Counted from the first letter of the stretch, positions 26,112-35,876 are shown. The stretch: 64,000 bases of DNA from Gammaproteobacteria bacterium (GCA_018666555.1 JABIZD010000104.1:1-64000); one strand, 5' to 3'. Translations and numbers: made by a program. The notes: generated from the letters alone by a model not told the origin.

Positions 26112-26993
26112 ATGGCTGATAACAAACCCATTCTCATAGCACTGGGAATTGCGCTTATCGCACTGATAGGAGGTTCAGTTTATTATTTTTCAGGTCCGTC
26201 TGATCAGCCGGTCGTTGAAGCAAAACCGATTCCCATCCCCGAACCAGAGGCAGTAGCCGTTTTACCGGAACCAGAGCCGGTACCGGATTTGCAACCGGAA
26301 CAGGAATCTGCCCCGCAACTGCTCACTGACGCAGAACCACCGCTATTGCCGGACGAAGAGGAAGCTATCGCTGAAGAGCCAGAGGAGCCAGTGTTTGTTC
26401 TACCATTACTCAATAGTAGTGATGCGCTGATTAGAGATGGCTTGATCAGTCTGAGTCGTCATGAGGGTATCAACAGATGGGTGTCCGTTGATCAGTTGAT
26501 TCGTAAGTTTGTTGGTTTTACCAATGGTGTTGCCAATGGTGAAGTCACCAAGGAACCCGTGCAGGTGCTGGGACCAATTGGCTCGTTTAAGGCTTTGAAA
26601 TTGCCGAACGATAGATATTTGATGGATCGAGGCAGTTACGAAAGATATTCGGTATTTGTAGGAATATTTGACTCCCTGGACAGCCAGATGGTAGCTCAAT
26701 TATACCTATTGATTCAGCCATTATTAGAAGAGGCTTACACTGAGTTGGGTAATGATGATGGTAGCTTTAATGCCGTTTTGTTTAAAGCCATTGGCAGGTT
26801 GTTAGAGACGCCGATTGTAGAGGGTGATATTAGTCTTGAGCAACCAGTGGTCATGTATCATTTTAGTGATCCTACGCTCGAGTCGTTGAGTCCAGCACAG
26901 AAGCAACTGGTCAGAATGGGGCCTGCTAATACGCGTCGCCTTCAGTCAAAAATCAGTGATATAGCCGGGCAGCTCAGAACGATTCTGGAGTGA
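26112..26993 (+). CDS. DUF3014 domain protein, single-pass membrane
   Basis: A 293-residue protein with an N-terminal membrane helix (about 7-27), a Pro/Glu/Ala-rich linker (about 35-95) with repeated PEPEP-like motifs, and a C-terminal DUF3014 domain. The domain is recognisable from LPLLNSSDALIRDGL, the single-residue series RWV...LIRKFV, PLLEEAYTELG, and AQKQLVRMGPANTRRLQ near the end. The topology suggests a periplasmic domain on a flexible stalk. Family function is not known. The CoA-transferase gene begins 12 bases after its stop. Confidence 0.88.
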   Translation: MADNKPILIALGIALIALIGGSVYYFSGPSDQPVVEAKPIPIPEPEAVAVLPEPEPVPDLQPEQESAPQLLTDAEPPLLPDEEEAIAEEPEEPVFVLPLLNSSDALIRDGLISLSRHEGINRWVSVDQLIRKFVGFTNGVANGEVTKEPVQVLGPIGSFKALKLPNDRYLMDRGSYERYSVFVGIFDSLDSQMVAQLYLLIQPLLEEAYTELGNDDGSFNAVLFKAIGRLLETPIVEGDISLEQPVVMYHFSDPTLESLSPAQKQLVRMGPANTRRLQSKISDIAGQLRTILE

Positions 26994-27005
26994 TCGCTGG
27001 ACACA

Positions 27006-28187
27006 ATGATGAAACCGCTTAGTCATATTAAGGTTTTAGACTTAACGCTGGCCAGGGCGGGTCCGACTGCGGTAAGACTGTTGGCCGATTGGGGCGCGCA
27101 AGTCACGCGTATAGAACCGCCTGCGAAGACTGCGAGTGGGGATTTAAGTGGGGCTCGGCACTCGCCCGACTCACAGAACCTACATAGAAATAAACGTGGA
27201 CTATGCCTGAACCTTAAAGCTCCAGAAGGGCTGGGGGTCTTTCTAAAACTAGTAGCGCAGGCTGATGTGGTAGTGGAAAACTTCCGCCGCGATGTTAAAC
27301 ACCGCCTCAAGATTGACTACGACTCGCTGAAAAAAATAAACCCTAAGATCATTTATGGCAGTATTTCTGGATTTGGTCAGACTGGTCCCTACAGTGAGAG
27401 GCCGGGGGTGGATCAGATCGTGCAGGGTACTAGCGGGCTTATGAGTATTACAGGAGACAAAAATGGTGAGCCTACCAGGGTGGGCATCGCTATTAGCGAT
27501 ACTTCGGCAGGCATGTTTCTGGGCCAGGGTATACTTTTGGCATTGATAGCGCGAGACCAGACAGGTGAGGGTCAATGGGTGCATACCAGTCTTTTGGAAT
27601 CGATGCTTTGTAAGCTTGATTTCCAGGGTGCGAGATACACGATGTCAGGGGACGTACCTGCTCGGGCCGGTAACCATCACCCAACCAATTCCCCAATGGG
27701 TGTTTTTGAGGCACAAGATGGGCAGGTTAACCTGGCTGCGAGCAGCAATAAGATGTTCGCAAACCTCTGCCGGGTTATCAGCGCGGAGGCTTTGTTGCAG
27801 GATCAGCGTTTTGTAAAAGCGGCCGGGCGAATTCAGCACCGAACAGATTTGACAGCCGAGATTAATAGTCGAACGTGTCAGATGAGCGTCGCTGAATTAG
27901 TCACTAAACTAAATGACGCCGGTTGCCCTTGCGGCCCAATCTATGATATCGGTGAGGCTTTTGAAGATGAGCAGGCTCAATCGCTGAAAATGACCCGCAC
28001 CGCAAATCATCCTGTTCTAGGTAATATAGACTTAATTCGTTCACCGATTAATTTCGCTGGATCAGCATATGAAACATCATTTTCCCGTCCTGCTCCAGAA
28101 CTGGGGGAACATACCGATGAGATATTGATTGAGGCTGGAATTTCCGAAGATGAAATATCAGCTTTAAGACAGGCAAAGGTAATCTAA
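27006..28187 (+). CDS. CaiB/BaiF family (class III) CoA-transferase
   Basis: The 393-residue protein shows the class III CoA-transferase pattern: VLDLTLARAGPTAVRLLADWGAQV with a trailing RIEPP, ENFRRDV, and YGSISGFGQTGPY followed by GVDQIVQG with catalytic Asp136. Family members move CoA between carboxylic acids through an aspartyl-CoA thioester. The acid substrate is not readable. The downstream crotonase, 24 bases away, suggests a two-gene catabolic unit that activates an acid and then processes the acyl-CoA. Confidence 0.9.
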   Translation: MMKPLSHIKVLDLTLARAGPTAVRLLADWGAQVTRIEPPAKTASGDLSGARHSPDSQNLHRNKRGLCLNLKAPEGLGVFLKLVAQADVVVENFRRDVKHRLKIDYDSLKKINPKIIYGSISGFGQTGPYSERPGVDQIVQGTSGLMSITGDKNGEPTRVGIAISDTSAGMFLGQGILLALIARDQTGEGQWVHTSLLESMLCKLDFQGARYTMSGDVPARAGNHHPTNSPMGVFEAQDGQVNLAASSNKMFANLCRVISAEALLQDQRFVKAAGRIQHRTDLTAEINSRTCQMSVAELVTKLNDAGCPCGPIYDIGEAFEDEQAQSLKMTRTANHPVLGNIDLIRSPINFAGSAYETSFSRPAPELGEHTDEILIEAGISEDEISALRQAKVI

Positions 28188-28211
28188 CAAATTGATTTTT
28201 AGGTGATTCAA

Positions 28212-29006
28212 GTGGAATTAGAAACAACCAAGATGATCGCAGAAATTCACGATGGGATTGGCTGGGTGACTTTCAATAATCCTGAGCGCAGGAACGCAAT
28301 TTCTCTGGAAATGTGGCGTGGGCTTGGGACTATATTAGAGGCGTTTCAACATGATGAGACGGTTCGAGTCGTAGTAATGAAAGGTGCCGGCGGTAAAGCG
28401 TTTGTGTCTGGAGCCGATATCTCAGAGTTTGATGCGCATCGAGCTAATGCTGAGCAGAAGCTGGAATACGGAAGGATTTCAGCAAAGGCTAATCGTTGGT
28501 TGAGTCAATTAGATAAACCCTTGATTGCGATGATTCAGGGGTACTGTATTGGTGGAGGTCTTGCCACAGCACTCAATGCGGATATCAGGTTCGCCACCCC
28601 CGATTCGGTTTTTGCTATTCCGGCTGCGAAACTGGGTTTGGGTTATGACTATGCAGGACTGGATGTGCTCACCAGTGTTGTGGGACCCTCACGGGCAAAG
28701 GATATTATGCTGTCAGCCCGCTTTCTGGATGCACAAGAAGCTATGCAGATGGGTTTGGTTAACTTCGTCGTCGAAGGTTCTGAATTAGAGCAAACAGTGA
28801 GCAGTTATGCTCAGATGATATCCGGTAATGCACCGCTGACGGTCAAGGCTGCGAAGGCTGCTATTAATGAAGTGGTTAAGGACGAATCTATCAGAGACCT
28901 GGATAGAATCAGTGAGATGATCGACGAGTGCTTTAATAGCGAGGATTATGTTGAAGGTCGAAGTGCTTTCATGGCAAAGCGTAAACCTGTATTTAACGGT
29001 CGCTAG
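28212..29006 (+). CDS. Crotonase-family protein lacking both canonical catalytic glutamates
   Basis: This 264-residue crotonase starts at a GTG with AGGTGA six bases upstream; another GTG nine bases earlier is in frame. The oxyanion segments SGADIS (66-71) and GYCIGGGLATA (110-120) are intact. Ala118 and Ala138 replace the two glutamates that hydrate enoyl-CoA in the classical enzyme. This variant pattern occurs in a recognised group of enoyl-CoA hydratase/isomerase relatives, so another acyl-CoA reaction is likely. It lies directly after the CoA-transferase gene. Confidence 0.87.
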   Translation: MELETTKMIAEIHDGIGWVTFNNPERRNAISLEMWRGLGTILEAFQHDETVRVVVMKGAGGKAFVSGADISEFDAHRANAEQKLEYGRISAKANRWLSQLDKPLIAMIQGYCIGGGLATALNADIRFATPDSVFAIPAAKLGLGYDYAGLDVLTSVVGPSRAKDIMLSARFLDAQEAMQMGLVNFVVEGSELEQTVSSYAQMISGNAPLTVKAAKAAINEVVKDESIRDLDRISEMIDECFNSEDYVEGRSAFMAKRKPVFNGR

Positions 29007-29045
29007 GGTCGTTTTTCTAGTCCTGTGCACTCGAAATGGTGAGGT

Positions 29046-30362
29046 CTAACGTTCCCTTAAGGCGTTAGCCTGGGCCCGTTTGAGTGGTTTTAAGAGGTAA
29101 TCCATGACGGTCTTTCTTCCCGTCATAATATCAACTGTCGCGGTCATTCCTGGAATAATAGGCAGAGGGTCACTGCTGGAACCGAGATAGTTTTTTTCGG
29201 TTCTTACCTGAATCTTGAAGAAATGCTCGCCGCTTTCATCAATAATGGTATCGGCGCTAATACGCTCCAGAACGGCCTCTAGGCCTCCATAAATTGAGTA
29301 GTCATACGCCGTGAGTTTAACCGTGGCTGCCTGGCCTGGCCTGATAAAGGCGATATCGGCCGGTCTGATCTTTGCGTCGACCAGGAGTGTATCGTTACTC
29401 GGCGCTATTTCAATTAGGTCCATACCGGGCTGGACCACTGCACCGATAGTATTGACGAGAACCTGATTGACGATACCCTCGACAGGTGACCGCACTGACG
29501 TTCGTGCCACTCTGTCTTCCAAAGCTGCGTTTGAAAATGTTAACCGATTTAGTTCTGCTGTCACCTCAGTGAATTCCGCCTGGGCGGTGGATAAGAACTG
29601 CTGGTTGCGTTCGTCTATCTTTTTCCTTGCTTCTTCCAGCACCGCTTCAGCTGAGGGCAATTTCAATCGGGTTTCTTCCATGAGGCCATCAGCCTCATTG
29701 ACAGCTCTTTGCAGCCTGAGTAGGTCTATTTTTGATACCGCACCTGTTTTGACTGCGGGGGTTGTCAGCTCAAGTTCCTGTCGGGCAAGGTCTGCGTTGG
29801 TTTTGAATTTCTGATATTCGCTGAGTAAGCCCTGTTTGGCTTGGATGTGCTGCTTTAACTGCTGTTTGAGGATCTCAAGGCTACTCTGCAGTTGAATTTT
29901 TCGAGTCTGGTAGAGGCTGACTTCATTCTTGAACAGTTCAAGTTGAACTCGTCCTAAACCCTTAGGGGTGCTCAGGTTTTCACCGGATAATTCTGCTGCT
30001 AGGCGTACCGCTCGATACTGTAGAGCATCGATAGAGGATTGACTCTGATTAAAAGACGAAGCAAATCGAGTATCATCGATGCGAACAAGGGGTTGTCCCT
30101 TTACCACCAAGTCTCCATTAGAAACCATCACCTCGGCTATAATACCGCCTTCTAGGTTTTGAATGGTTTGGATCTGGGTAGATGAAATTACCCTGCCCTG
30201 TGCCCGTGCAACCTCCTCCAAACTGGCAAAATTTGCCCATACCAGTGCGATCAGAACAAATAGTGCAGTGAGCAAAACAATTCCGTGAGTTAGCAGGGGA
30301 GCGGCCTCTGTCTCGGCAACGATCCTGTCCGGCATAAAGTCCCTGTCTTTTAGGCGGGTCAT
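29046..30362 (-). CDS. Type I secretion membrane-fusion protein (HlyD/LapC-like)
   Basis: The 438-residue adaptor has a membrane helix at about 27-45, a lipoyl-like half-motif (IQNLEGGIIAEVMVSNGDLV), a long coiled-coil hairpin (about 120-280) and a second lipoyl/beta-barrel part (VRSPVEGIVNQVLVNTIGAV and PGMTATVDI). This is the periplasmic adaptor that bridges an inner-membrane ABC exporter to a TolC-like channel. Its start overlaps the exporter stop by four bases (ATGA). The gene converges on the crotonase gene. No outer-membrane partner is nearby. Confidence 0.92.
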   Translation of the reverse strand: MTRLKDRDFMPDRIVAETEAAPLLTHGIVLLTALFVLIALVWANFASLEEVARAQGRVISSTQIQTIQNLEGGIIAEVMVSNGDLVVKGQPLVRIDDTRFASSFNQSQSSIDALQYRAVRLAAELSGENLSTPKGLGRVQLELFKNEVSLYQTRKIQLQSSLEILKQQLKQHIQAKQGLLSEYQKFKTNADLARQELELTTPAVKTGAVSKIDLLRLQRAVNEADGLMEETRLKLPSAEAVLEEARKKIDERNQQFLSTAQAEFTEVTAELNRLTFSNAALEDRVARTSVRSPVEGIVNQVLVNTIGAVVQPGMDLIEIAPSNDTLLVDAKIRPADIAFIRPGQAATVKLTAYDYSIYGGLEAVLERISADTIIDESGEHFFKIQVRTEKNYLGSSSDPLPIIPGMTATVDIMTGRKTVMDYLLKPLKRAQANALRER

Positions 30363-32488
30363 GGCTTGCTGCCAGTGCGGGATAGTCTTTCCAGTACATC
30401 TTGCTTAGGACCGTCAAGGACAACTCGTCCCTCATTCAGGACAATAAGCCGGTCAACCAGGCTCAGCATTGAAGAGCGGTGCGTCACCAATACCAGGGTC
30501 TTGTTCTGGATATAATCTTTAAGGCCTGAAACAAAGTTTAGCTCGGTGACGTTATCCATGGCATTGCTGGGTTCATCCAGCAGCAGCAGAGATGCCTGGC
30601 TCAATAATGCACGAGCGATGGCAATGCCCTGCCGTTGACCACCGGAAAGCTGCCGGCCTCGCTCTCCAACCTGCAGATCGAATCCTTGTGGATGCTCATT
30701 TAGATAATGAGCGATACCCGCTAATTCGGCCGCTCTAAGGATATCGGCATCTGTGGCCAGTGTATTTCCAAAGCTAATATTATCTCTCACTGTGCCGCTG
30801 ATTAAGGTGACATCCTGAGGTACGTAGTTAATGCTACGTCTCAAGTCTGCAGGATCAAGTTGTCTTATGTCAGTGCCGCCAATCAGGATTGACCCTGAGC
30901 CAGGCAGATAGAATTTGCTTATTAGTTTGTGTAGGGTGCTCTTGCCTGATCCTGTACGACCAATGACGCCAACTTTTTCGCCTGATTCAATTTTAAAGGA
31001 GATACCAGCCAAAGCGGTTGTCTCATTTCCTGGGTAAGCAAAGGTAACCTCCCTGAACTCACAATCAGATGACAGATCAGGTCTATGCAGGAACTTTTGT
31101 CCGGGCTCTCTTTCTGCGGGCAGAGCCATCATGGCATCAATAGTGCGATAGGCCGCCATGGAATGGTGATAGCGAGTCAATATGCTGGCGACCTGTGTCA
31201 TGGGAACAAGACACCGTCCTGTCAGGATAGTGCAGGCGATCAGTCCGCCGACGGAGAGGTCTCCGGCATTAATGGCGTATACGCCGCCAATTACGATTCC
31301 TACGGAAGCAAGCTGCTGGCCTAATTGTGTCAGGTTCAGGGTTGTTAAAGAAAGCAGCCGGGAACGCAAGCCCATTTTAGCTAGTTTGCTGTTGTGAGAT
31401 TCCCAGCGAGATTGCATGGTCCCTTCGGCCTGGGCTGCTTTGATCGCCTCAAGAGAATATAGTGCTTCAATCAGCATTGCTGTCTTACGTGAGGATTCAG
31501 TGAAGATGTCCTGAATGGTCGTTTGCAGGCGATTTTGGAATAACAGCCCGATAACAATGATGGTCGGGATCATCAATAGGGGAATCAGCGCGAGATTACC
31601 TGCGATACCAAATATAAGGGTGATGAAGAGCAGGATAAACGGCAGGTCGATTACCGCTATTAACGTAGTAGAGGTAAAAAACTCTCTGAACTGGTCAAAT
31701 TCCTGAAGATTACTGGAGAAGCTGCCCACCTTTGCAGGTCGCTCTGCAACACGCATGTGCATGACTTTTTCAAAGGTGTTTGCTGATAGCATGATATCAG
31801 CGCGTTTTCCTGCTGTATCAATGAAGTATCCGCGCATTGACTTCATTAAAAAGTCAAAAACCAGGACGATCGAGACGCCCGAAGCGAGTACCCACAAGGT
31901 GTCTATTGCGTTATTAGGTACCACTCGGTCGTACACGTTCATGATGAATAAAGGAGTGACCAAGGCGAATAAATTCACCAGCAGCGAAGCCAGTATGACT
32001 TCGAAGTAGAGACCTTTGGACTTTGCAATGGCGCTGAAGAACCAGTGGCTTCTCTTTGGCTTATCTTGATTGTCAGGGTCACTGCTGGCCTCATCCTTGA
32101 AGAAGATGCAATTACCTGAGTAAGCGTGGTTAATATCTTCATAGCTACAGTCCAAAACAGCATCGGATTGAGCAGGGAAAATTATTTTCAAAAAGGTTTT
32201 ATGATGGCTGACCAGAATGCAGGCGCGTTGCTCGGATAGTAACAGCACGCAGGGGAGGATCTGGTCAGGGATCTCAGCTACCGCTCTTTGTTGAATGCTG
32301 GCCTTGAAGCCGGCCCGATCAGCCGCTCGAAGGAAGAGCCTTGCGTCCATTTTACCGTCAACCATGGGCAGTCCGGCTGCAAGCCCCTGCGCTGATTGTG
32401 GTCGTTGATAGAGCCGTGTCATCAGTTCCAGAGACATTAACAATTCATCTCTTGAGGCCTGGCCTGACATAGCTTTCGATGCATCCAT
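30359..32488 (-). CDS. Type I secretion ABC transporter (LapB-like, C39-like domain)
   Basis: A 709-residue exporter with an N-terminal C39-like domain (about 1-130) lacking the protease cysteine, six predicted membrane helices (about 160-430), and a nucleotide-binding domain with Walker A GRTGSGKST (510-518), signature LSGGQ (614-618) and Walker B LLLLDEP (634-640). Such proteins export large adhesins or RTX proteins in one step. The adaptor gene overlaps its end. The start is uncertain: the ATG at 32488 has no clear ribosome binding site, and a second in-frame ATG lies at 32470. An extended -10-like TGCTATACT lies just upstream on the coding strand. Confidence 0.9.
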   Translation of the reverse strand: MDASKAMSGQASRDELLMSLELMTRLYQRPQSAQGLAAGLPMVDGKMDARLFLRAADRAGFKASIQQRAVAEIPDQILPCVLLLSEQRACILVSHHKTFLKIIFPAQSDAVLDCSYEDINHAYSGNCIFFKDEASSDPDNQDKPKRSHWFFSAIAKSKGLYFEVILASLLVNLFALVTPLFIMNVYDRVVPNNAIDTLWVLASGVSIVLVFDFLMKSMRGYFIDTAGKRADIMLSANTFEKVMHMRVAERPAKVGSFSSNLQEFDQFREFFTSTTLIAVIDLPFILLFITLIFGIAGNLALIPLLMIPTIIVIGLLFQNRLQTTIQDIFTESSRKTAMLIEALYSLEAIKAAQAEGTMQSRWESHNSKLAKMGLRSRLLSLTTLNLTQLGQQLASVGIVIGGVYAINAGDLSVGGLIACTILTGRCLVPMTQVASILTRYHHSMAAYRTIDAMMALPAEREPGQKFLHRPDLSSDCEFREVTFAYPGNETTALAGISFKIESGEKVGVIGRTGSGKSTLHKLISKFYLPGSGSILIGGTDIRQLDPADLRRSINYVPQDVTLISGTVRDNISFGNTLATDADILRAAELAGIAHYLNEHPQGFDLQVGERGRQLSGGQRQGIAIARALLSQASLLLLDEPSNAMDNVTELNFVSGLKDYIQNKTLVLVTHRSSMLSLVDRLIVLNEGRVVLDGPKQDVLERLSRTGSKP

Positions 32489-32966
32489 CTCATTAGTATA
32501 GCACCCAGAAGTCCGGCTGGCAGAGTCCCGAATTTACCCTGATAATCTTTGCTGTAGGCGCTATTTATGATGCGATAAGGTTGTTTGTTTGTCTGGCCAA
32601 CCCAAGCACCAAGCTGGTACCAATGGCAAGTTTCGCTGCTTTTGGGGCGATAGCCGTTAAAACCAGATCATTTGGTGAGTGTGCTGGTGGTTGGGTCCAT
32701 CCAAGGCTCTAGAATGGAATTGAATATTTGCTCTGGTCATAGTGGCGGCATACCTGTTTTATCGAATTGAAATAATCTACCCAGGGGCGCTATTTTTAGG
32801 GTGAATTGTTTAGTTACCAACAGGAGCCTGTGCGAATCACCTGGTGTCGTGTTAGCTGTGCTTATCTGGAGTCAATGGATAGATGAAGATGGTGGCTTAA
32901 ACCCATTCTATGCTGTGACAGAAAGGAGAAGGTGGGTGGAACCGATAGTCGGTCTGTATAGAACGT
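32489..32966. other. Intergenic region upstream of the secretion operon
   Basis: This 478-base gap separates the ABC exporter gene from the D-2-hydroxyacid dehydrogenase gene, both on the minus strand. It contains a 67-codon plus-strand frame (32801-33004) that runs into the dehydrogenase gene and has no ribosome binding site, which I reject. The exporter promoter should be here; I see only the -10-like element at 32495-32503. The string GGCGCTATTT occurs twice, without further symmetry. Confidence 0.5.
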
Positions 32967-33959
32967 TTATGTCATTGCCCGGGTCGGGCCAGCTAACATC
33001 CTGACAGGGCTCTTTTTGAGGTAGCCATGGATATTTTCCTGCATTTGAATTATCAGTCTTTGCCTGGATTCAAGGGCGCCCCAGGCATTATGAGGCGTAA
33101 CTAGTAAGTTCAGGTCTGGATGCTGCAGTAACAGCTCGTCATTGGATGCAGGCTCACTATCCAGGACATCTACTGCTGCGCCAGCCAGCAGATTATTGCC
33201 GAGAGAATTGATCAGAGCCTGACTGTCAATCAGGCCACCACGAGCCGTATTGATTAAAAATCCGCTGGCTTTCATTAAAGCCAGCTTTTCAGCATTGATG
33301 AGCTGGTGGTTGTCTGCAGTCAGTGGACAGTGCAGGGAAACCACATCAGCACTACCGAGCAGTTCATCGAGTTCGACGCGGGAGATATCATCTGAGTCAG
33401 CGCGATTGCTGATCCCGGCTGGGTTGCTGGTCGCTGCAATGACCTGCATACCAAGCGCCTGTGCTGCGGTTGCAACTGCTCGACCTAATTCGCCCAGGCC
33501 AATGATTCCCAGGGTCTTGCTTTTCATTTCAATAATTGGGTAATCCAAGCGGCAGAATACATCAGACTGCTGCCAGCGACCATCTCGAGTGTCAGCCAGA
33601 TACTTGGGCATGTTGGTAAAAAGATTCAACATGAGTGTCAATGTATGCTGGACCACCGAGGGTGTCGCATAAGCGATGGCGTTGCAAACAGTGACGCCTT
33701 TGGCTTGGGCAGTCTCCAGGTCAATATTATTGCTTCCAGTGGCCATGATGCTGACTAGTTGAAGTTGAGGATTGAGCTCAAAGGCGGTGCGGTCGATTAC
33801 AATTTTATTCGTTAAAACAACCTGAGCATCGCTGATTCGGTCGAGGATATCCTCTTCTCTTGTGGTTGGGTAAACCTGCCACTGAGTTAATGTAGAGGTG
33901 ATAGGCGTAAGATCAACCTGATCACCAAGGCTATTGCTATCGAGAATAACACCTTTCAT
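32967..33959 (-). CDS. D-2-hydroxyacid dehydrogenase (NAD(P)-dependent)
   Basis: The 330-residue enzyme has the two-domain 2-hydroxyacid dehydrogenase form: GIIGLGELGRAVA as cofactor motif, LINTARGGLID with the substrate Arg, the Glu in DVLDSEPAS, and the catalytic His in VTPHNAWG. Wording such as STIMATGSNNID-like MATGSNNIDLETA and the overall length are close to glycerate/hydroxypyruvate dehydrogenases. The enzyme reduces a 2-oxoacid to the D-2-hydroxyacid; hydroxypyruvate or glyoxylate are likely substrates but this is an inference. The cyclophilin gene lies upstream after 58 bases. Confidence 0.88.
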   Translation of the reverse strand: MKGVILDSNSLGDQVDLTPITSTLTQWQVYPTTREEDILDRISDAQVVLTNKIVIDRTAFELNPQLQLVSIMATGSNNIDLETAQAKGVTVCNAIAYATPSVVQHTLTLMLNLFTNMPKYLADTRDGRWQQSDVFCRLDYPIIEMKSKTLGIIGLGELGRAVATAAQALGMQVIAATSNPAGISNRADSDDISRVELDELLGSADVVSLHCPLTADNHQLINAEKLALMKASGFLINTARGGLIDSQALINSLGNNLLAGAAVDVLDSEPASNDELLLQHPDLNLLVTPHNAWGALESRQRLIIQMQENIHGYLKKSPVRMLAGPTRAMT

Positions 33960-34017
33960 ATCGAGTACGGTCTGGGTTTAAGTTGTTGCGGTTTGTTCCT
34001 TTTTCACGATCTGGGTA

Positions 34018-34536
34018 TCATAGATCGGGAAAGGCGGAAGCCAGTGCTTCATTCCATTGCCCGACCTGGGCGCTCTGAGTCTCGAGCAGAGCTTCAACTT
34101 CTCCCTCAAACGTCAGGCTGATAATCTGGTCTCCTTGATTAATCGAGTTAACTACATCCTGATCTTCGCCACTTGCAACAGCACCGAATACAGTGTGATT
34201 TCCATCCAGATGAGGTGTGGCAACATGGGTAATAAAGAATTGACTGCCATTAGTGCCGGGACCTGCATTTGCCATTGACAGGATGCCGGGTCTGTCGTGC
34301 CTGAGTTCACTGCTAAACTCGTCTTCAAAACGATACCCGGGCCCGCCAGTACCGGTTCCGAGAGGGCAGCCACCCTGGATCATAAAATCGCCTATAACAC
34401 GATGGAAAATCAGACCATTGTAATAACCTTTTGTTCCCAGGTTGACAAAATTTGCAACCGTCAGGGGTGTCTGATCAGCATACAGGTCGAGGTTAATGGT
34501 GCCTTTGTTGGTTACTATAATCGCGCTGATTGTCAA
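34018..34536 (-). CDS. Cyclophilin-type peptidyl-prolyl isomerase
   Basis: This 172-residue cytoplasmic cyclophilin shows [13 protein letters not shown] with the catalytic Arg, NGSQFFIT, and HTVFGAV. There is no signal peptide. The start is a TTG at 34536 preceded by AAGGA seven bases upstream, and this gives the normal family N-terminus. It catalyses cis-trans isomerisation of proline bonds. It lies between gltA and the dehydrogenase on the same strand. A tandem 10-bp repeat sits in its leader. Confidence 0.9.
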   Translation of the reverse strand: MTISAIIVTNKGTINLDLYADQTPLTVANFVNLGTKGYYNGLIFHRVIGDFMIQGGCPLGTGTGGPGYRFEDEFSSELRHDRPGILSMANAGPGTNGSQFFITHVATPHLDGNHTVFGAVASGEDQDVVNSINQGDQIISLTFEGEVEALLETQSAQVGQWNEALASAFPDL

Positions 34537-34549
34537 TGGAGGTTCCTTG

Positions 34550-34569
34550 TATATTAGAGTATATTAGAG
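34550..34569. repeat. Two tandem copies of a 10-bp repeat
   Basis: TATATTAGAG occurs twice in direct succession in the gap between gltA and the cyclophilin gene, 14 bases upstream of the cyclophilin TTG. It is probably simple slippage duplication. Confidence 0.5.
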
Positions 34570-34595
34570 ATTGGGTGGTTAGCTTTGGGTAGGGC

Positions 34596-35876
34596 TTAGC
34601 GAGAGCCGATATCGGTATAGTTACGCTGCGCGCTGCCAAGATATAACTGGCGAGGACGACCTATTTTAAACGGTTCTGAGAGCATCTCACACCAGTGGCT
34701 GATCCACCCCGGCGTTCGACCCAGAGCGAACAGGACAGTATACATGCTGGTGGGAATGCCCATTGCCTTAAGGGTTATCCCGGAATAGAAATCAATGTTT
34801 GGATACAGCTTGCGTTCGATAAAATAGGGTTCCTCTCTGGCGATTTTTTCAAGTTGTTTGGCTATCTCGAGCAAAGGTTCGTCCTGAGCATTTTTTTCCG
34901 CCAGTACGGCATGGCAGCTATCCTGCATAACCAGGGCACGAGGATCAAAATTTTTGTATACACGATGTCCAAAACCCATCAGTTTGAAGGGGTCATCTTT
35001 GTCTTTAGCTTTATCAACATAGCGGGCCACCTCGTTGATATCACCGATTTCTTCCAGCATATTGAGCACAGCTTCGTTAGCGCCGCCATGAGAAGGCCCC
35101 CATAATGCAGCTATCCCTGCGGCTATTGCAGCATATGGATTCGCTTCAGTAGATCCTGCCAGGCGGACCGTGGAGGTCGATGCGTTTTGTTCATGGTCGG
35201 CATGAAGAATGAATATCTTATCCAGCGCGCTGGCCATGGTGCTGCTGACTTGAGATGCACGGCCCGGTTCGCCAAAACACATGTTTAGAAAGTTCTCGGC
35301 GTAACCAAGTTCTGGATTGGGATCGATAAACGGCTGCTCAGTGATCTTTCTGTAGGTCATCGCCGCCAGAGTTGGCATTTTCGCAATCAGTTGTAAGGCT
35401 GATTCTTTTCTGTGGGCCTCATTGTAGATGTCCAGACCTTCATGAAACTGGGCTGCAAGACCGGCAACGGCAGCGCATAGCATCGACATGGGATGGGCAG
35501 AACGGGTAAAGCCATCAAAGATTTTGGCAAACTGGCTGTCAATAGGCATACGCTCATTGATGTCGTTTTTAAAAGTAGCTAATTGATCCTCAGCTGGTAA
35601 TTCACCATGCAGTAGCAGATAACATACTTCCAAGTGTTCCGATTGATCTGCGAGTTGTTCTATCGGGTAGCCTCGATGCATGAGGATGCCTGCGTCACCA
35701 TCGATGAAGGTGATTTTAGAGTCGCAACTGGCGGTGGATAAAAAGCCTGGGTCATAGGTGAATACCCCTGCGCTGCTAAGGCTGCGCACATCAATGACAC
35801 TAGCACCGGCTATTGCCTCAAGGACTGGCAATTCTAATGATTTGCCCTCTATATTTAGCGTGACTGTCTGTTTCAT
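34596..35876 (-). CDS. gltA: Citrate synthase, type II
   Basis: A 426-residue hexameric-type citrate synthase with catalytic His in HGGANEA, His in FGHRVYKNFDPRA, and Asp in NIDFYSG. The N-terminal part has the NADH-sensitive type II form. It condenses oxaloacetate and acetyl-CoA. An ATG four codons upstream is in frame, but GGAAAGAGAT directly before 35876 favours the shorter start. It is divergent from sdhCDAB, the usual arrangement of gltA and sdh in gammaproteobacteria. Confidence 0.95.
   Translation of the reverse strand: MKQTVTLNIEGKSLELPVLEAIAGASVIDVRSLSSAGVFTYDPGFLSTASCDSKITFIDGDAGILMHRGYPIEQLADQSEHLEVCYLLLHGELPAEDQLATFKNDINERMPIDSQFAKIFDGFTRSAHPMSMLCAAVAGLAAQFHEGLDIYNEAHRKESALQLIAKMPTLAAMTYRKITEQPFIDPNPELGYAENFLNMCFGEPGRASQVSSTMASALDKIFILHADHEQNASTSTVRLAGSTEANPYAAIAAGIAALWGPSHGGANEAVLNMLEEIGDINEVARYVDKAKDKDDPFKLMGFGHRVYKNFDPRALVMQDSCHAVLAEKNAQDEPLLEIAKQLEKIAREEPYFIERKLYPNIDFYSGITLKAMGIPTSMYTVLFALGRTPGWISHWCEMLSEPFKIGRPRQLYLGSAQRNYTDIGSR

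Noticed and set aside
32801-33004. 67-codon plus-strand frame
   Set aside because: It runs into the 3' end of the D-2-hydroxyacid dehydrogenase gene, has no start signal and no recognisable motif.
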